A stretch of DNA of 6,646 nt. Source: Ruminococcus flavefaciens (lineage in GTDB: Bacteria; Bacillota; Clostridia; Oscillospirales; Ruminococcaceae). The position numbers were made by a program, and so were the translations under genes. Under the pieces are notes generated by a model. It was not told the origin of the DNA, did not search any database, and was given only the letters and a program-made list of their open reading frames with translations. Below, piece after piece: positions 1 through 5,940 of this stretch (the first letter of the stretch is position 1; the number at the start of each line of letters is the position of its first letter). The stretch covers positions 462 through 7,107 of the forward strand of contig DEDQ01000031.1 in the NCBI GenBank assembly GCA_002350065.1, given 5' to 3'.

Positions 1-659
1 GGGATAGTTCCAAGGAGCGAAGTGTTCGCGCTGTGACCGCTTCTGATGTTGAGCTTATCAGTCACATCCTTTGTGGTATATGTGCCGGCGTAGCTCTCGG
101 AGCATTCACAGGTCGTGGGCTGAGCCGAGCCATTTTTATACGTATATGTGAAATAGGTCATCGGGTCTGAATACATCTTGCACGGCCAGCCGCTCATAAG
201 AGTGTCACATATGCCGAAGTGCAGGTGATTTCCATACGAATTACCTGTACTGCCTACTGCACCGATAACGTCTCCGGCAGAAACCTTTTCACCTGCCGAC
301 ACTGAAACAGACGAACAGTGAGCATAAAAGGTATAAACTCCGAGGTCGGGATGCTGGAGGATTATCATATAGCCGTAAGCATCCATCCAGTCAGCAGCAA
401 CGCAGCTTCCCGAGTAAACAGCATAGATATTGGCAGCGTAATCAGCCTCGATATCAATAGCGTTGTGATATCCGGACGAATCATTCTGATTGCGGCGTTC
501 ATCAAATTCAGTAGTAATATTTGTATAGATCCCGTCTACCGGCCATGTTCCTGACGCAGCAGCAAATGTGCTGAATCTGTCGGATACGACTCCGGGAGCA
601 GTCAGCAGCATAGTCATTGACATTGCTGCGGCAGCAATTTTTTTAATTATCCTGTTCAT
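1..659 (-). CDS. Secreted M23 (LytM-type) zinc metallopeptidase with C-terminal SH3b domain, partial (3' end outside window)
   Basis: Probable peptidoglycan endopeptidase acting outside the membrane. Translating the minus strand from the ATG at 657-659 gives 219 complete codons with no stop before the window edge. Residues 1-26 form a signal peptide: Lys/Arg near the N-terminus, then an Ala/Met/Leu-rich core ending near TAPGVVS. The M23 domain spans about 40-170 and has every expected metal and catalytic residue: H65 and D69 in HNAID, H114 in YAHCS, and H145/H147 in HLHFGI. From about 187 the residues YAGTYTTKDV and LNIRSGHSANTSLLGTIP match the start of a bacterial SH3 domain, usually a cell-wall-binding module. 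AAGGAG (minus strand, plus positions 666-671) sits 6 bases before the ATG, fixing the start. Cysteines at 86, 115, 151, 160, 184 and 186 could form disulfides after export. The gene has its own promoter and follows a terminator. The exact bond cut is not known; the family assignment is firm. Confidence 0.93.
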   Translation of the reverse strand, partial: MNRIIKKIAAAAMSMTMLLTAPGVVSDRFSTFAAASGTWPVDGIYTNITTEFDERRNQNDSSGYHNAIDIEADYAANIYAVYSGSCVAADWMDAYGYMIILQHPDLGVYTFYAHCSSVSVSAGEKVSAGDVIGAVGSTGNSYGNHLHFGICDTLMSGWPCKMYSDPMTYFTYTYKNGSAQPTTCECSESYAGTYTTKDVTDKLNIRSGHSANTSLLGTI

Positions 660-691
660 ATTCCTCTCCTTGTTATTAAGCATTTATGTCT

Positions 692-710
692 GCGGACTCC
701 CTCTGTCCGC
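692..710 (-). other. Short hairpin at the 5' end of the M23 mRNA leader
   Basis: GCGGAC and GTCCGC form a 6-bp GC-rich stem around a 7-base loop. With the promoter at 720-748 the predicted transcript starts near 713, so the hairpin would lie 2-3 bases from the 5' end. In Bacillota such terminal stems can protect an mRNA from 5'-end decay. That role is inferred. There is no T tract after it, so it is not a terminator. Confidence 0.4.
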
Positions 711-719
711 GCACTTAAA

Positions 720-748
720 ATACTATCACATTTTGGCAGAAATGTCAA
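720..748 (-). promoter_or_regulatory. Sigma-A promoter of the M23 peptidase gene
   Basis: On the minus strand TTGACA (743-748) is followed after 17 bases by TAGTAT (720-725), with an extended -10 TG one base upstream of the -10 box. The match to consensus is close and the spacing ideal. It lies 12 bases downstream of the T tract of the previous gene's terminator, so the peptidase appears to be transcribed independently. The predicted leader is about 54 bases. Confidence 0.8.
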
Positions 749-759
749 ATCAGAGGAAG

Positions 760-791
760 AAAAAAGCCGGAACTGAAAACTCAGTTCCGGC
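760..791 (-). terminator. Rho-independent terminator of the Wzz-like gene
   Basis: GCCGGAACTGA (766-776) and TCAGTTCCGGC (781-791) form a perfect 11-bp stem with a 4-base loop. On the minus strand this is followed by six T (760-765). It starts 8 bases after the TGA of the Wzz-like gene at 800-802. Confidence 0.92.
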
Positions 792-799
792 AACGTGGA

Positions 800-2428
800 T
801 CATTTCTTTTTCTTATTTTTATTCTTGCTGTTTGAGCTGTTCTGCTTGGGAACGGACTTTTTTTCTTCCGCATCTTCTTCAGCTTCGTCAGCAGCTTCCT
901 CAACAGCGTCAATTACGTCTTCTATGCTGTCCTCGTCCTCATCATCTTCTTCAGGAGCGAGACCTGCTGCGAGAGCCTTTCTCTTCTTATTATCCTGAAT
1001 TAGAGCCTCAACGAATGCAACTCCGAAGAACACGAGGAACGCAAGCGCTTCGAGAACGGCGAGCGGCATCTTTGCATTGTCGATTATAAGTCCGAGCTTG
1101 CTTGAAACAGTGTTTGAAGCGGGAACGAGTATAGTATACGCATTTCCGAATGTAACGCTCTTGTAGTATTCGTCAGAAGTGGTCTTAACGAGATCAACGA
1201 GCTTGCTTACCTTTTCTTTTACAGAAGCGAGGTTGGCTTCAACAGTTTCTGTATACTCGTTGGAACCAACTGGATTGTTCTGGAGAGCTTCCTGTCTTTC
1301 CTTGTAATACTCTACTCTCTGCTTTGTACGTGCAAGAGAAGCAGCTATATTGTTCTTTGCCTGTATCATCTTGTCATACTGCTCAGAAGCGATACTTGAT
1401 GTTGTATTCGTATCATTTGTACCATTGCCGAAGATGATTATCTGGTCTTTTTCATAGCTTGCGATAGAAGCTTCGTACGAAGCAAGCTCTTCTTCATAGG
1501 CAGCCTGTTCACGGTTCATTGCCTTTATGCGGTATTCGTAGTAAGCAAGTGCCTGATCCTTATCCTTAGTGAGGTTGTAAATGCTTACGTATGAAGAAAT
1601 CCTGTCGATGTCAACGCTCTGAACAGTATCGAGCGCATCGTAGAGGTCGTCAAATGTGTAGCCTGTTTCAGCCGAACGGAAACGAGCTTTGTCGTCATTT
1701 GAGAGCTGCTTTACGTATCTCTTGAGGGTGCTGATATTATCAGAGAAAACATCAAGAGCCTCCGAGTAATCATAATCCTGATAGTCGATAGCTGCAACAG
1801 AGCTTCCGATAGCTTCATTGTAGCCGTATGTCTTGTAGAAGTAAGTCTCATACTGCTTGAGCATACCATTGAGTACGTCTACAGCCTGCTTGTCAGAAAG
1901 ATTGGTTCCGTTATAATTGAAGTATACAAAATACTGAGTCGGGAAGTATGTTGTATCAAGTATCTTCTCTGCCGCCTGAAGGCCGCCGGTTGCATTGTCA
2001 TCGAGTATCTTGTCGTAGAGAGTGATCCTGTCGGCAGCGTCCTTGGGGATAACTCCCTTGAACGAGATGCCCTGACGAATCGTTTCAAGCTCAGACTGGT
2101 CGATGTCAAGCTCTGTAAGAGTATCCTTTATAACAGAAGGATCCTTCAGAGTGTTTACATCGAATTTTCTTCCGTCGGGAGCAAGCCCCTTTTCAATGCC
2201 CGAGTAAGAGAAGCTAACAAGAGCTGAGAGCTCCGGCTTGTTTACATGAGTTGTTATAGCGGCATATCCGAATGATGCTACAACGAAGAATACTGCTGCG
2301 ACGATCCACACGAAAAGGTATTTTTTCAGCTTTTTAATGACTGTGGAAATAGAAACTACTACTTCATCAGCCTTATCCTCCTGGTTTTTTATCGTAATAT
2401 TGAGATTACGATCGTCTTTTTTAGCCAT
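800..2428 (-). CDS. Wzz/chain-length-determinant-like polysaccharide co-polymerase family protein
   Basis: Membrane protein with the two-helix layout of Wzz/GumC/CpsC-type proteins, which control the length of exported surface polysaccharides. There is a short cytoplasmic N-terminus, a transmembrane segment at about 37-59, a long extracytoplasmic region at 60-452, and a second transmembrane segment at about 453-475. The extracytoplasmic region has alpha-helical, coiled-coil-prone stretches at about 295-330 and 350-420, including Tyr-, Glu- and Ala-rich repeats around EEELASYEASIASYE. A short VPAS stretch before the second membrane segment recalls the Pro-containing motif of Wzz proteins. At 542 residues it is longer than typical Wzz (about 330) or CpsC (about 230). 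No Walker-type tyrosine-kinase domain is present. The tail is odd: residues 493-522 are almost all Asp, Glu and Ala/Val, and 523-542 are mostly Lys, Asn and Ser. AGGAGG (2434-2439) lies 5 bases before the ATG. No other polysaccharide gene is visible nearby, so the function rests on topology and general resemblance only. Confidence 0.75.
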   Translation of the reverse strand: MAKKDDRNLNITIKNQEDKADEVVVSISTVIKKLKKYLFVWIVAAVFFVVASFGYAAITTHVNKPELSALVSFSYSGIEKGLAPDGRKFDVNTLKDPSVIKDTLTELDIDQSELETIRQGISFKGVIPKDAADRITLYDKILDDNATGGLQAAEKILDTTYFPTQYFVYFNYNGTNLSDKQAVDVLNGMLKQYETYFYKTYGYNEAIGSSVAAIDYQDYDYSEALDVFSDNISTLKRYVKQLSNDDKARFRSAETGYTFDDLYDALDTVQSVDIDRISSYVSIYNLTKDKDQALAYYEYRIKAMNREQAAYEEELASYEASIASYEKDQIIIFGNGTNDTNTTSSIASEQYDKMIQAKNNIAASLARTKQRVEYYKERQEALQNNPVGSNEYTETVEANLASVKEKVSKLVDLVKTTSDEYYKSVTFGNAYTILVPASNTVSSKLGLIIDNAKMPLAVLEALAFLVFFGVAFVEALIQDNKKRKALAAGLAPEEDDEDEDSIEDVIDAVEEAADEAEEDAEEKKSVPKQNSSNSKNKNKKKK

Positions 2429-2488
2429 TGTTTCCTCCTGAATTCTTTATGGTGTTTACGGCATGATATAATAATCCGTCACCTTATA

Positions 2489-2517
2489 ATAATAACACTG
2501 CTCTGAAAAAAAGTCAA
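2489..2517 (-). promoter_or_regulatory. Sigma-A promoter of the Wzz-like gene
   Basis: On the minus strand TTGACT (2512-2517) is followed after 17 bases by TATTAT (2489-2494). Transcription would start near 2482, giving a leader of about 54 bases before the ATG at 2426-2428. A second AT-rich stretch (about 2465-2475) could be another -10 box but has no clear -35 partner. Confidence 0.75.
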
Positions 2518-2556
2518 TACTTCGTGCGAATTTTCAAAAAATTCCCGTATATCAAC

Positions 2557-2584
2557 AAAGTCTCCGTATATACGGAGACTTTTT
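2557..2584 (-). terminator. Rho-independent terminator of the GH43 gene, possibly bidirectional
   Basis: AAAGTCTCCGTA (2557-2568) and TACGGAGACTTT (2571-2582) form a perfect 12-bp inverted repeat separated by 2 bases, so the folded hairpin would have a loop of about 4-6 bases. It lies 22 bases after the GH43 stop codon. The minus-strand tract after the stem is TTTGTTGAT, which is modest; the plus strand has five T (2580-2584). No plus-strand gene ends here, so its main job is probably to end the GH43 transcript and insulate the Wzz-like promoter. Confidence 0.75.
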
Positions 2585-2606
2585 AAAAAAGGTCACAAAA
2601 GCGATA

Positions 2607-4064
2607 TTATGCAAAAAAGAGGTCTTTTATCCCGATGTTTCCGGTTCCGGAGAAAGAGATAGTCACATCGAACTTTTCACCCGGACAGCTTGCCGGAACT
2701 GTAATATCCGTCCATTCAGAAGCAGGAGCGATATCCGCTGAGTTTCCGTTTATCGTGACAGTGCCGGAGCCCTCTCCGCGGTATGAGATACCTATGCTGT
2801 CGGGATTTCCTGAGAAATAACGGAACCTGATAATCGTGCCGTCGGAAACTTCGCCGATGAAGCGCTCAGTAACGCCGTTTTCAGTTTTGTGCGTCACATT
2901 CGGGAAGCTGTGAGTGAATATCTTATTCGAGCCGTGCGGCATATCGCCGTTTGTGATATGGCAGGCTATAACAGCCGGATAGCGTCCCTCGGCTCTGAGC
3001 GGCTTGCCGTTGAGTCCGCAGCTTGTTATCTCGACCTGCTTTATGCTTCCGTCGGGAGCTATAGTTATCGGCTCGGCGCACGCCTGACGGCTGTAGTCGG
3101 ACTTGTGTGTGAGACGGTGGAAGAAAACGTACCACTGACCGTTTATCTCGATAATGCTGCCGTGAGTTGTGCCGGTCATATTCATTCTTGTATCATCGGT
3201 AACGCCGTTTATGCCGACGTCGCCGTTCGAGACGATAGTTCCGCCGAAGACGAAGTCCCTGTCGGGCTTATCGCTGACGGCGTAGCAGAGCTCGTGGTTT
3301 TTCTGTGATGAATACACGAAATAGTATTTATCTCCCACCTTGCGCATGGAGCTTGCCTCGAAGAATTCATGCCCGCCGAGGTCTGCCTCGTAGGGGATGA
3401 TATGGCGAGCCTCCTCCTTTACGGTGAGCATATCGTCCTCGAGAGTAACAACGCTCGGACCGCTGATATTGTCGGGATAAGAGAGTATCTCCTCGCGGGA
3501 TTTGCCGAAGCGGTCCATCGTTTCAGCCATTTTCTCCTCGTCAGCCATGAGCTCCTCTGCGGATTCGTGGAGGTACTGAGTGCCGTAGTAAATGCGTATA
3601 GTACCGTTATCATTGAATGCGCAGGGGTCGAAGCAGACATACTTCTGCATGGGAGAGCCGTCAGGATTACGAACGAAGCCTAAATATTCGTATTTTCCGG
3701 CGGGGGAATCCGAAACTGCAACGCTTATCGGACCGTAATAGCCGCCGTGACCGTAGTCGCCGGACATACAATAATAGAGGTAATACCTGCCGTCATTGCC
3801 CTGTACGACGTCGGGAGCGTACATATAGGGACGGCTGCTGTAGTCGGGGTCCTGTTCGGCACGGTAGATAACTCCGTCACAGCGCCAGTCGGAGAGGTCG
3901 TCCACCGGAGCGGAATATACTGTATAATCGCCCATACAGAAAGTTCTTCCGCCTTCAAAGTCGTGAGAGCCGTAGAGGTATACCCTGTCTCCGAAGATGT
4001 GAGGTTCACCGTCGGGGATATAGGTATCGAGGGGCAGAAAAGGGTTAAAAACCTGTTTTTTCAT
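2607..4064 (-). CDS. Intracellular glycoside hydrolase family 43 enzyme (alpha-L-arabinofuranosidase or beta-xylosidase type)
   Basis: Hydrolase expected to release arabinose or xylose from short plant-derived oligosaccharides. The 485-residue product has no signal peptide, so it should act in the cytoplasm on imported sugars. The five-bladed propeller catalytic domain covers about 5-340. The likely GH43 triad is visible: general base D18 in PDGEPH, the pKa-modulating D146 in CFDPCAFND, and general acid E236 in HEFFEASSM. H301 in TTHGS matches the conserved His near the active site. A Glu/Met/Lys-rich, probably helical insertion at about 166-197 stands out between blades. Residues about 380-485 are a Gly/Ser/Thr-rich beta-sandwich-like segment resembling CBM6-type modules. 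AAGGAG (4071-4076) lies 6 bases before the ATG. The gene is 74 bases downstream of glmM on the same strand, but the glmM terminator fills that gap. Substrate cannot be read from sequence: GH43 includes arabinofuranosidases, xylosidases, arabinanases and galactosidases. Confidence 0.88.
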   Translation of the reverse strand: MKKQVFNPFLPLDTYIPDGEPHIFGDRVYLYGSHDFEGGRTFCMGDYTVYSAPVDDLSDWRCDGVIYRAEQDPDYSSRPYMYAPDVVQGNDGRYYLYYCMSGDYGHGGYYGPISVAVSDSPAGKYEYLGFVRNPDGSPMQKYVCFDPCAFNDNGTIRIYYGTQYLHESAEELMADEEKMAETMDRFGKSREEILSYPDNISGPSVVTLEDDMLTVKEEARHIIPYEADLGGHEFFEASSMRKVGDKYYFVYSSQKNHELCYAVSDKPDRDFVFGGTIVSNGDVGINGVTDDTRMNMTGTTHGSIIEINGQWYVFFHRLTHKSDYSRQACAEPITIAPDGSIKQVEITSCGLNGKPLRAEGRYPAVIACHITNGDMPHGSNKIFTHSFPNVTHKTENGVTERFIGEVSDGTIIRFRYFSGNPDSIGISYRGEGSGTVTINGNSADIAPASEWTDITVPASCPGEKFDVTISFSGTGNIGIKDLFFA

Positions 4065-4065
4065 G

Positions 4066-4080
4066 TTAAACTCCTTTTAA
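4066..4080 (-). promoter_or_regulatory. GH43 ribosome binding site within a small inverted repeat
   Basis: On the minus strand TTAAA-AGGAG-TTTAA is an inverted repeat whose 5-base centre is the Shine-Dalgarno core, 6 bases before the ATG. The stem is only A-T, so it is probably too weak to block translation alone. It directly follows the T tract of the glmM terminator. Confidence 0.5.
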
Positions 4081-4108
4081 TAAAAACGGGCGGAAAAAGA
4101 CCCGCCCG
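4081..4108 (-). terminator. Rho-independent terminator of glmM, adjoining the GH43 ribosome binding site
   Basis: CGGGCGG (4087-4093) and CCGCCCG (4102-4108) form a 7-bp all-GC stem with an 8-base loop. On the minus strand five T follow (4082-4086), then ATT. It lies 30 bases after the glmM stop codon and only a few bases before the GH43 ribosome binding site at 4071-4078. It should end most glmM transcripts, which leaves the GH43 gene dependent on read-through or on a promoter placed before the hairpin. Confidence 0.88.
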
Positions 4109-4138
4109 CAAATGATTTGATTTTAATGTGAGATATCA

Positions 4139-5524
4139 TCAGACAGCGTGACCGTTTGCCTTGATAACGTCAACAACCTCGCTGACGTATTTGCGGCAGG
4201 CAGCCTCGTCCTCAGCTTCGACCATAACTCTCACAAGGGGCTCTGTACCGCTCTCACGGACAAGTATGCGTCCGGTCGTTCCGAGAGCTTCCGTAACCTT
4301 TGCAACGGCAGCCTGAACATCGGGATCTGACTGAGCAGCCTTCTTGTCCTTAACGCGGACATTCTCGAGCACCTGCGGATATACCACGAACGGAGCAGCA
4401 AGCTCGCTGAGCTTCTTCTCGCGTGACATGATGACCTGCATTATCTTGAGGCTTGTGAGGATTCCATCGCCTGTTGAGGCGTACTTTGAGAAGATTATAT
4501 GTCCGGACTGCTCACCTCCGAGGCAGCAGCCATGCTCCTTCATGTATTCGTATACGTACTTGTCGCCGACAGCAGTTTTAGCATAGTCGATGCCTATCTC
4601 GTCGAAAGCCTTGAAGAGTCCGAAATTGGACATTACAGTTGCAACAACGGTATTATTGACAAGCTTTCCGCGCTCCTTCATGTATCTTCCGTAGATGTAG
4701 AGGATATGGTCGCCGGAGATGAGATTTCCCTTTTCGTCAACGCAGAGACAGCGGTCAGCGTCTCCGTCGTAGGCGAAGCCTGCGTCGAGACCGTTTTCAA
4801 CGACGTATTTCTGGAGGACTTCGATATGCGTCGAGCCTGCATTATCGTTGATGTTTATGCCGTTCGGTTCAGCGTTGATAACGTGAGTTTCAGCTCCGAG
4901 AGCGTCGAATACAGCCTTAGCGATGTTCCACGAAGCTCCGTTAGCACAGTCGAGACCTATCTTCATGCCGCGGAAAGAGTACATTCCGAGCGAGATGAGG
5001 TAGCCGATGTAGCGGTTTCTGCCGGAAACGTAATCGACAGAGCGTCCTATCTTTTCGCCTGTCGCGAAGGGGAGCTCCTTCCACTCCTGACCGAATACAT
5101 TGAGCTTGCCGTCGAGGTAAGCCTCAACGAGGTCGATGACATCATCCTCCATTTTTTCGCCGTTTCCGTTTATGAGCTTCAAGCCGTTGTCGTGGTAGGG
5201 GTTGTGGCTCGCGGATATCATTATCGCGCAGTCGAAGCCGTCAACTCTTGAAACGTATGCGACAGAGGGCGTAGTTGTTACGTGAAGCAGGTAAGCGTCA
5301 GCGCCGGAAGCCGTAAGACCGCCGACGAGCGAATACTCGAACATATAGCTGGAGCGGCGTGTATCCTTGCCGATAACGATACGTGCGGGAGTATCATCAC
5401 CATTGCGTCTTTTGAGCTCGCCGTAGTACCAGCCGATAAATCTGCCGACTTTGAATGCGTGGTCAGCAGTAAGGTTTTCGTTTGCAGTACCTCTGAATCC
5501 GTCTGTTCCGAAGTATTTTCCCAT
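4139..5524 (-). CDS. glmM: Phosphoglucosamine mutase
   Basis: Converts glucosamine-6-phosphate to glucosamine-1-phosphate in the cytoplasm, the step before GlmU in making UDP-N-acetylglucosamine for peptidoglycan and other envelope polymers. The 461-residue protein has all four signature sites of the alpha-D-phosphohexomutase family in order: the phosphoserine loop SASHNP with S106 as the phosphorylated residue, the metal loop DGDADR (D253, D255, D257), the sugar-binding loop GEQSGH (E338, S340), and the phosphate-binding loop RESGTEP (R423-P429). The N-terminus GKYFGTDGFRG is the usual GlmM opening and separates it from phosphomannomutase and phosphoglucomutase. Length is normal for GlmM (about 445-460). 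AAGGAG (5534-5539) is 9 bases before the ATG, and a strong promoter lies further upstream at 5587-5616. The stop codon is followed by a terminator. It is divergent from hrcA. glmM often follows cdaA-cdaR in Bacillota; here it stands alone. Confidence 0.97.
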   Translation of the reverse strand: MGKYFGTDGFRGTANENLTADHAFKVGRFIGWYYGELKRRNGDDTPARIVIGKDTRRSSYMFEYSLVGGLTASGADAYLLHVTTTPSVAYVSRVDGFDCAIMISASHNPYHDNGLKLINGNGEKMEDDVIDLVEAYLDGKLNVFGQEWKELPFATGEKIGRSVDYVSGRNRYIGYLISLGMYSFRGMKIGLDCANGASWNIAKAVFDALGAETHVINAEPNGININDNAGSTHIEVLQKYVVENGLDAGFAYDGDADRCLCVDEKGNLISGDHILYIYGRYMKERGKLVNNTVVATVMSNFGLFKAFDEIGIDYAKTAVGDKYVYEYMKEHGCCLGGEQSGHIIFSKYASTGDGILTSLKIMQVIMSREKKLSELAAPFVVYPQVLENVRVKDKKAAQSDPDVQAAVAKVTEALGTTGRILVRESGTEPLVRVMVEAEDEAACRKYVSEVVDVIKANGHAV

Positions 5525-5586
5525 AGTAGTTGTCTCCTTGAATAATATTACAATAGCTATGGCACTGCTGATTATCCTCGTATACG

Positions 5587-5616
5587 ATTATATCACAGAA
5601 AAATCAGCTCAGTCAA
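5587..5616 (-). promoter_or_regulatory. glmM: Proximal sigma-A promoter of glmM
   Basis: On the minus strand TTGACT (5611-5616) is followed after 18 bases by a perfect TATAAT (5587-5592), with an extended -10 TG one base upstream. Transcription would start near 5580 and give a leader of about 55 bases. Confidence 0.85.
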
Positions 5617-5625
5617 TAGCATAGA

Positions 5626-5674
5626 TTGCTGAATACCGCGATATCTAACTGATAATTGCGGAGTTTTTCAGCAA
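5626..5674 (-). other. Nested inverted repeat (candidate structured leader or operator) between the two glmM promoters
   Basis: TTGCTGAA (5626-5633) and TTCAGCAA (5667-5674) are an 8-bp inverted repeat. Inside it CCGC (5636-5639) pairs with GCGG (5658-5661), and TATC (about 5642-5645) with GATA (about 5651-5654) around a 5-base centre. The arms are therefore nested in correct order with small internal loops. No T tract follows on either strand, so it is not a simple terminator. It would be transcribed only from the distal promoter candidate. No known RNA family is recognised. Confidence 0.4.
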
Positions 5675-5682
5675 GTATTCAT

Positions 5683-5714
5683 GCGGTGTTTTCTATATAA
5701 AAAGTATAGACCGC
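5683..5714. repeat. Imperfect inverted repeat upstream of glmM
   Basis: TCTATA (5692-5697) pairs with TATAGA (5705-5710) around 7 bases. GCGG (5683-5686) pairs with CCGC (5711-5714) outside a 5-base bulge. On the minus strand it would fall at the extreme 5' end of the distal glmM transcript. Much of the stem is A-T and chance is possible in such AT-rich DNA. Confidence 0.3.
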
Positions 5715-5722
5715 TATATAAG

Positions 5723-5751
5723 AGTATATCACTATAATTATATATTGTCAA
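5723..5751 (-). promoter_or_regulatory. Candidate distal promoter of glmM
   Basis: On the minus strand TTGACA (5746-5751) is followed after 17 bases by TATACT (5723-5728), preceded by an extended -10 TG. It matches consensus as well as the other promoters here, but the region is AT-rich. Transcription would begin near 5716 and run about 190 bases to the glmM start, through the inverted repeats and the proximal promoter. Confidence 0.6.
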
Positions 5752-5833
5752 ATGTTACAGGAGATATTGCTGTATAAAAGAAGCTTTTTTGCTGCACGGA
5801 AATTATGAAAAATGACGAAAATGAATAAAAGCC

Positions 5834-5862
5834 TTGACAACGTGGGATAATAGTGGTAAATT
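5834..5862 (+). promoter_or_regulatory. hrcA: Sigma-A promoter of hrcA
   Basis: TTGACA (5834-5839) is followed after 17 bases by TAAATT (5857-5862). Transcription would start near 5869, inside the first arm of the CIRCE operator, the usual arrangement for HrcA repression. Confidence 0.85.
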
Positions 5863-5866
5863 AATA

Positions 5867-5893
5867 TTAGCACTCGAGGACACAGAGTGCTAA
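5867..5893 (+). promoter_or_regulatory. CIRCE operator (HrcA binding site)
   Basis: TTAGCACTC, nine bases, GAGTGCTAA: both 9-base arms match the CIRCE consensus perfectly. HrcA dimers bind this site and repress heat-shock chaperone operons until heat or unfolded protein titrates GroEL away. Its place at the transcription start and just before hrcA implies autorepression. A weak 5-bp hairpin (CCGGA 5900-5904 with TCCGG 5914-5918) follows in the leader. Confidence 0.98.
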
Positions 5894-5923
5894 ACAGTGC
5901 CGGATATGAATTCTCCGGTATAT

Positions 5924-5929
5924 GAAAGG
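5924..5929 (+). promoter_or_regulatory. Ribosome binding site that decides the hrcA start
   Basis: GAAAGG is the only Shine-Dalgarno-like sequence before hrcA. It is 11 bases before the GTG at 5941 and only 2 bases before an in-frame GTG at 5932. Aligned to the full anti-Shine-Dalgarno sequence, the 5941 start is well spaced and the 5932 start too close. Confidence 0.6.
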
Positions 5930-5940
5930 TTGTGTTTTTC

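Larger units (their letters stand above)
5525..5940. other. Divergent glmM-hrcA control region without a protein-coding gene
   Basis: This 416-base AT-rich stretch holds the ribosome binding site and proximal promoter of glmM, a second minus-strand promoter candidate, two imperfect inverted repeats between those promoters, and the hrcA promoter with its CIRCE operator. The only short reading frames seen (for example 18 codons from the ATG at 5681, 13 codons from the TTG at 5767, 7 codons from the ATG near 5805) lack a well-placed ribosome binding site and are not called. The stretch from about 5755 to 5830 shows nothing recognisable beyond A/T richness. Confidence 0.8.

Noticed and set aside
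568..1089. Plus-strand 173-codon open frame rich in Leu, Ser and Arg
   Set aside because: It runs opposite the M23 start, the terminator and the acidic tail of the Wzz-like gene. Its composition is the complement of low-complexity GAA/GAC codons and it has no ribosome binding site.
2528..2544. GAATTTT/AAAATTC inverted repeat near the GH43 terminator
   Set aside because: The A-T stem has only one G-C pair and a 3-base loop; it is expected by chance in AT-rich spacer DNA.
2889..3308. Plus-strand 139-codon open frame inside the GH43 gene
   Set aside because: It is antisense to an intact GH43 catalytic domain and has no ribosome binding site or recognisable motif.
4499..5251. Plus-strand 250-codon open frame inside glmM
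   Set aside because: It lies entirely antisense to glmM, whose four signature motifs are intact. The long frame is a by-product of codon bias and has no family resemblance.
5681..5737. Short plus-strand reading frame of 18 codons in the glmM-hrcA gap
   Set aside because: No Shine-Dalgarno sequence before it, AT-driven composition, and it overlaps an inverted repeat.
5773..5793. Possible AAAAG/CTTTT hairpin with six T as a plus-strand terminator before hrcA
   Set aside because: The stem is only about 5 weak base pairs and no plus-strand gene ends there.
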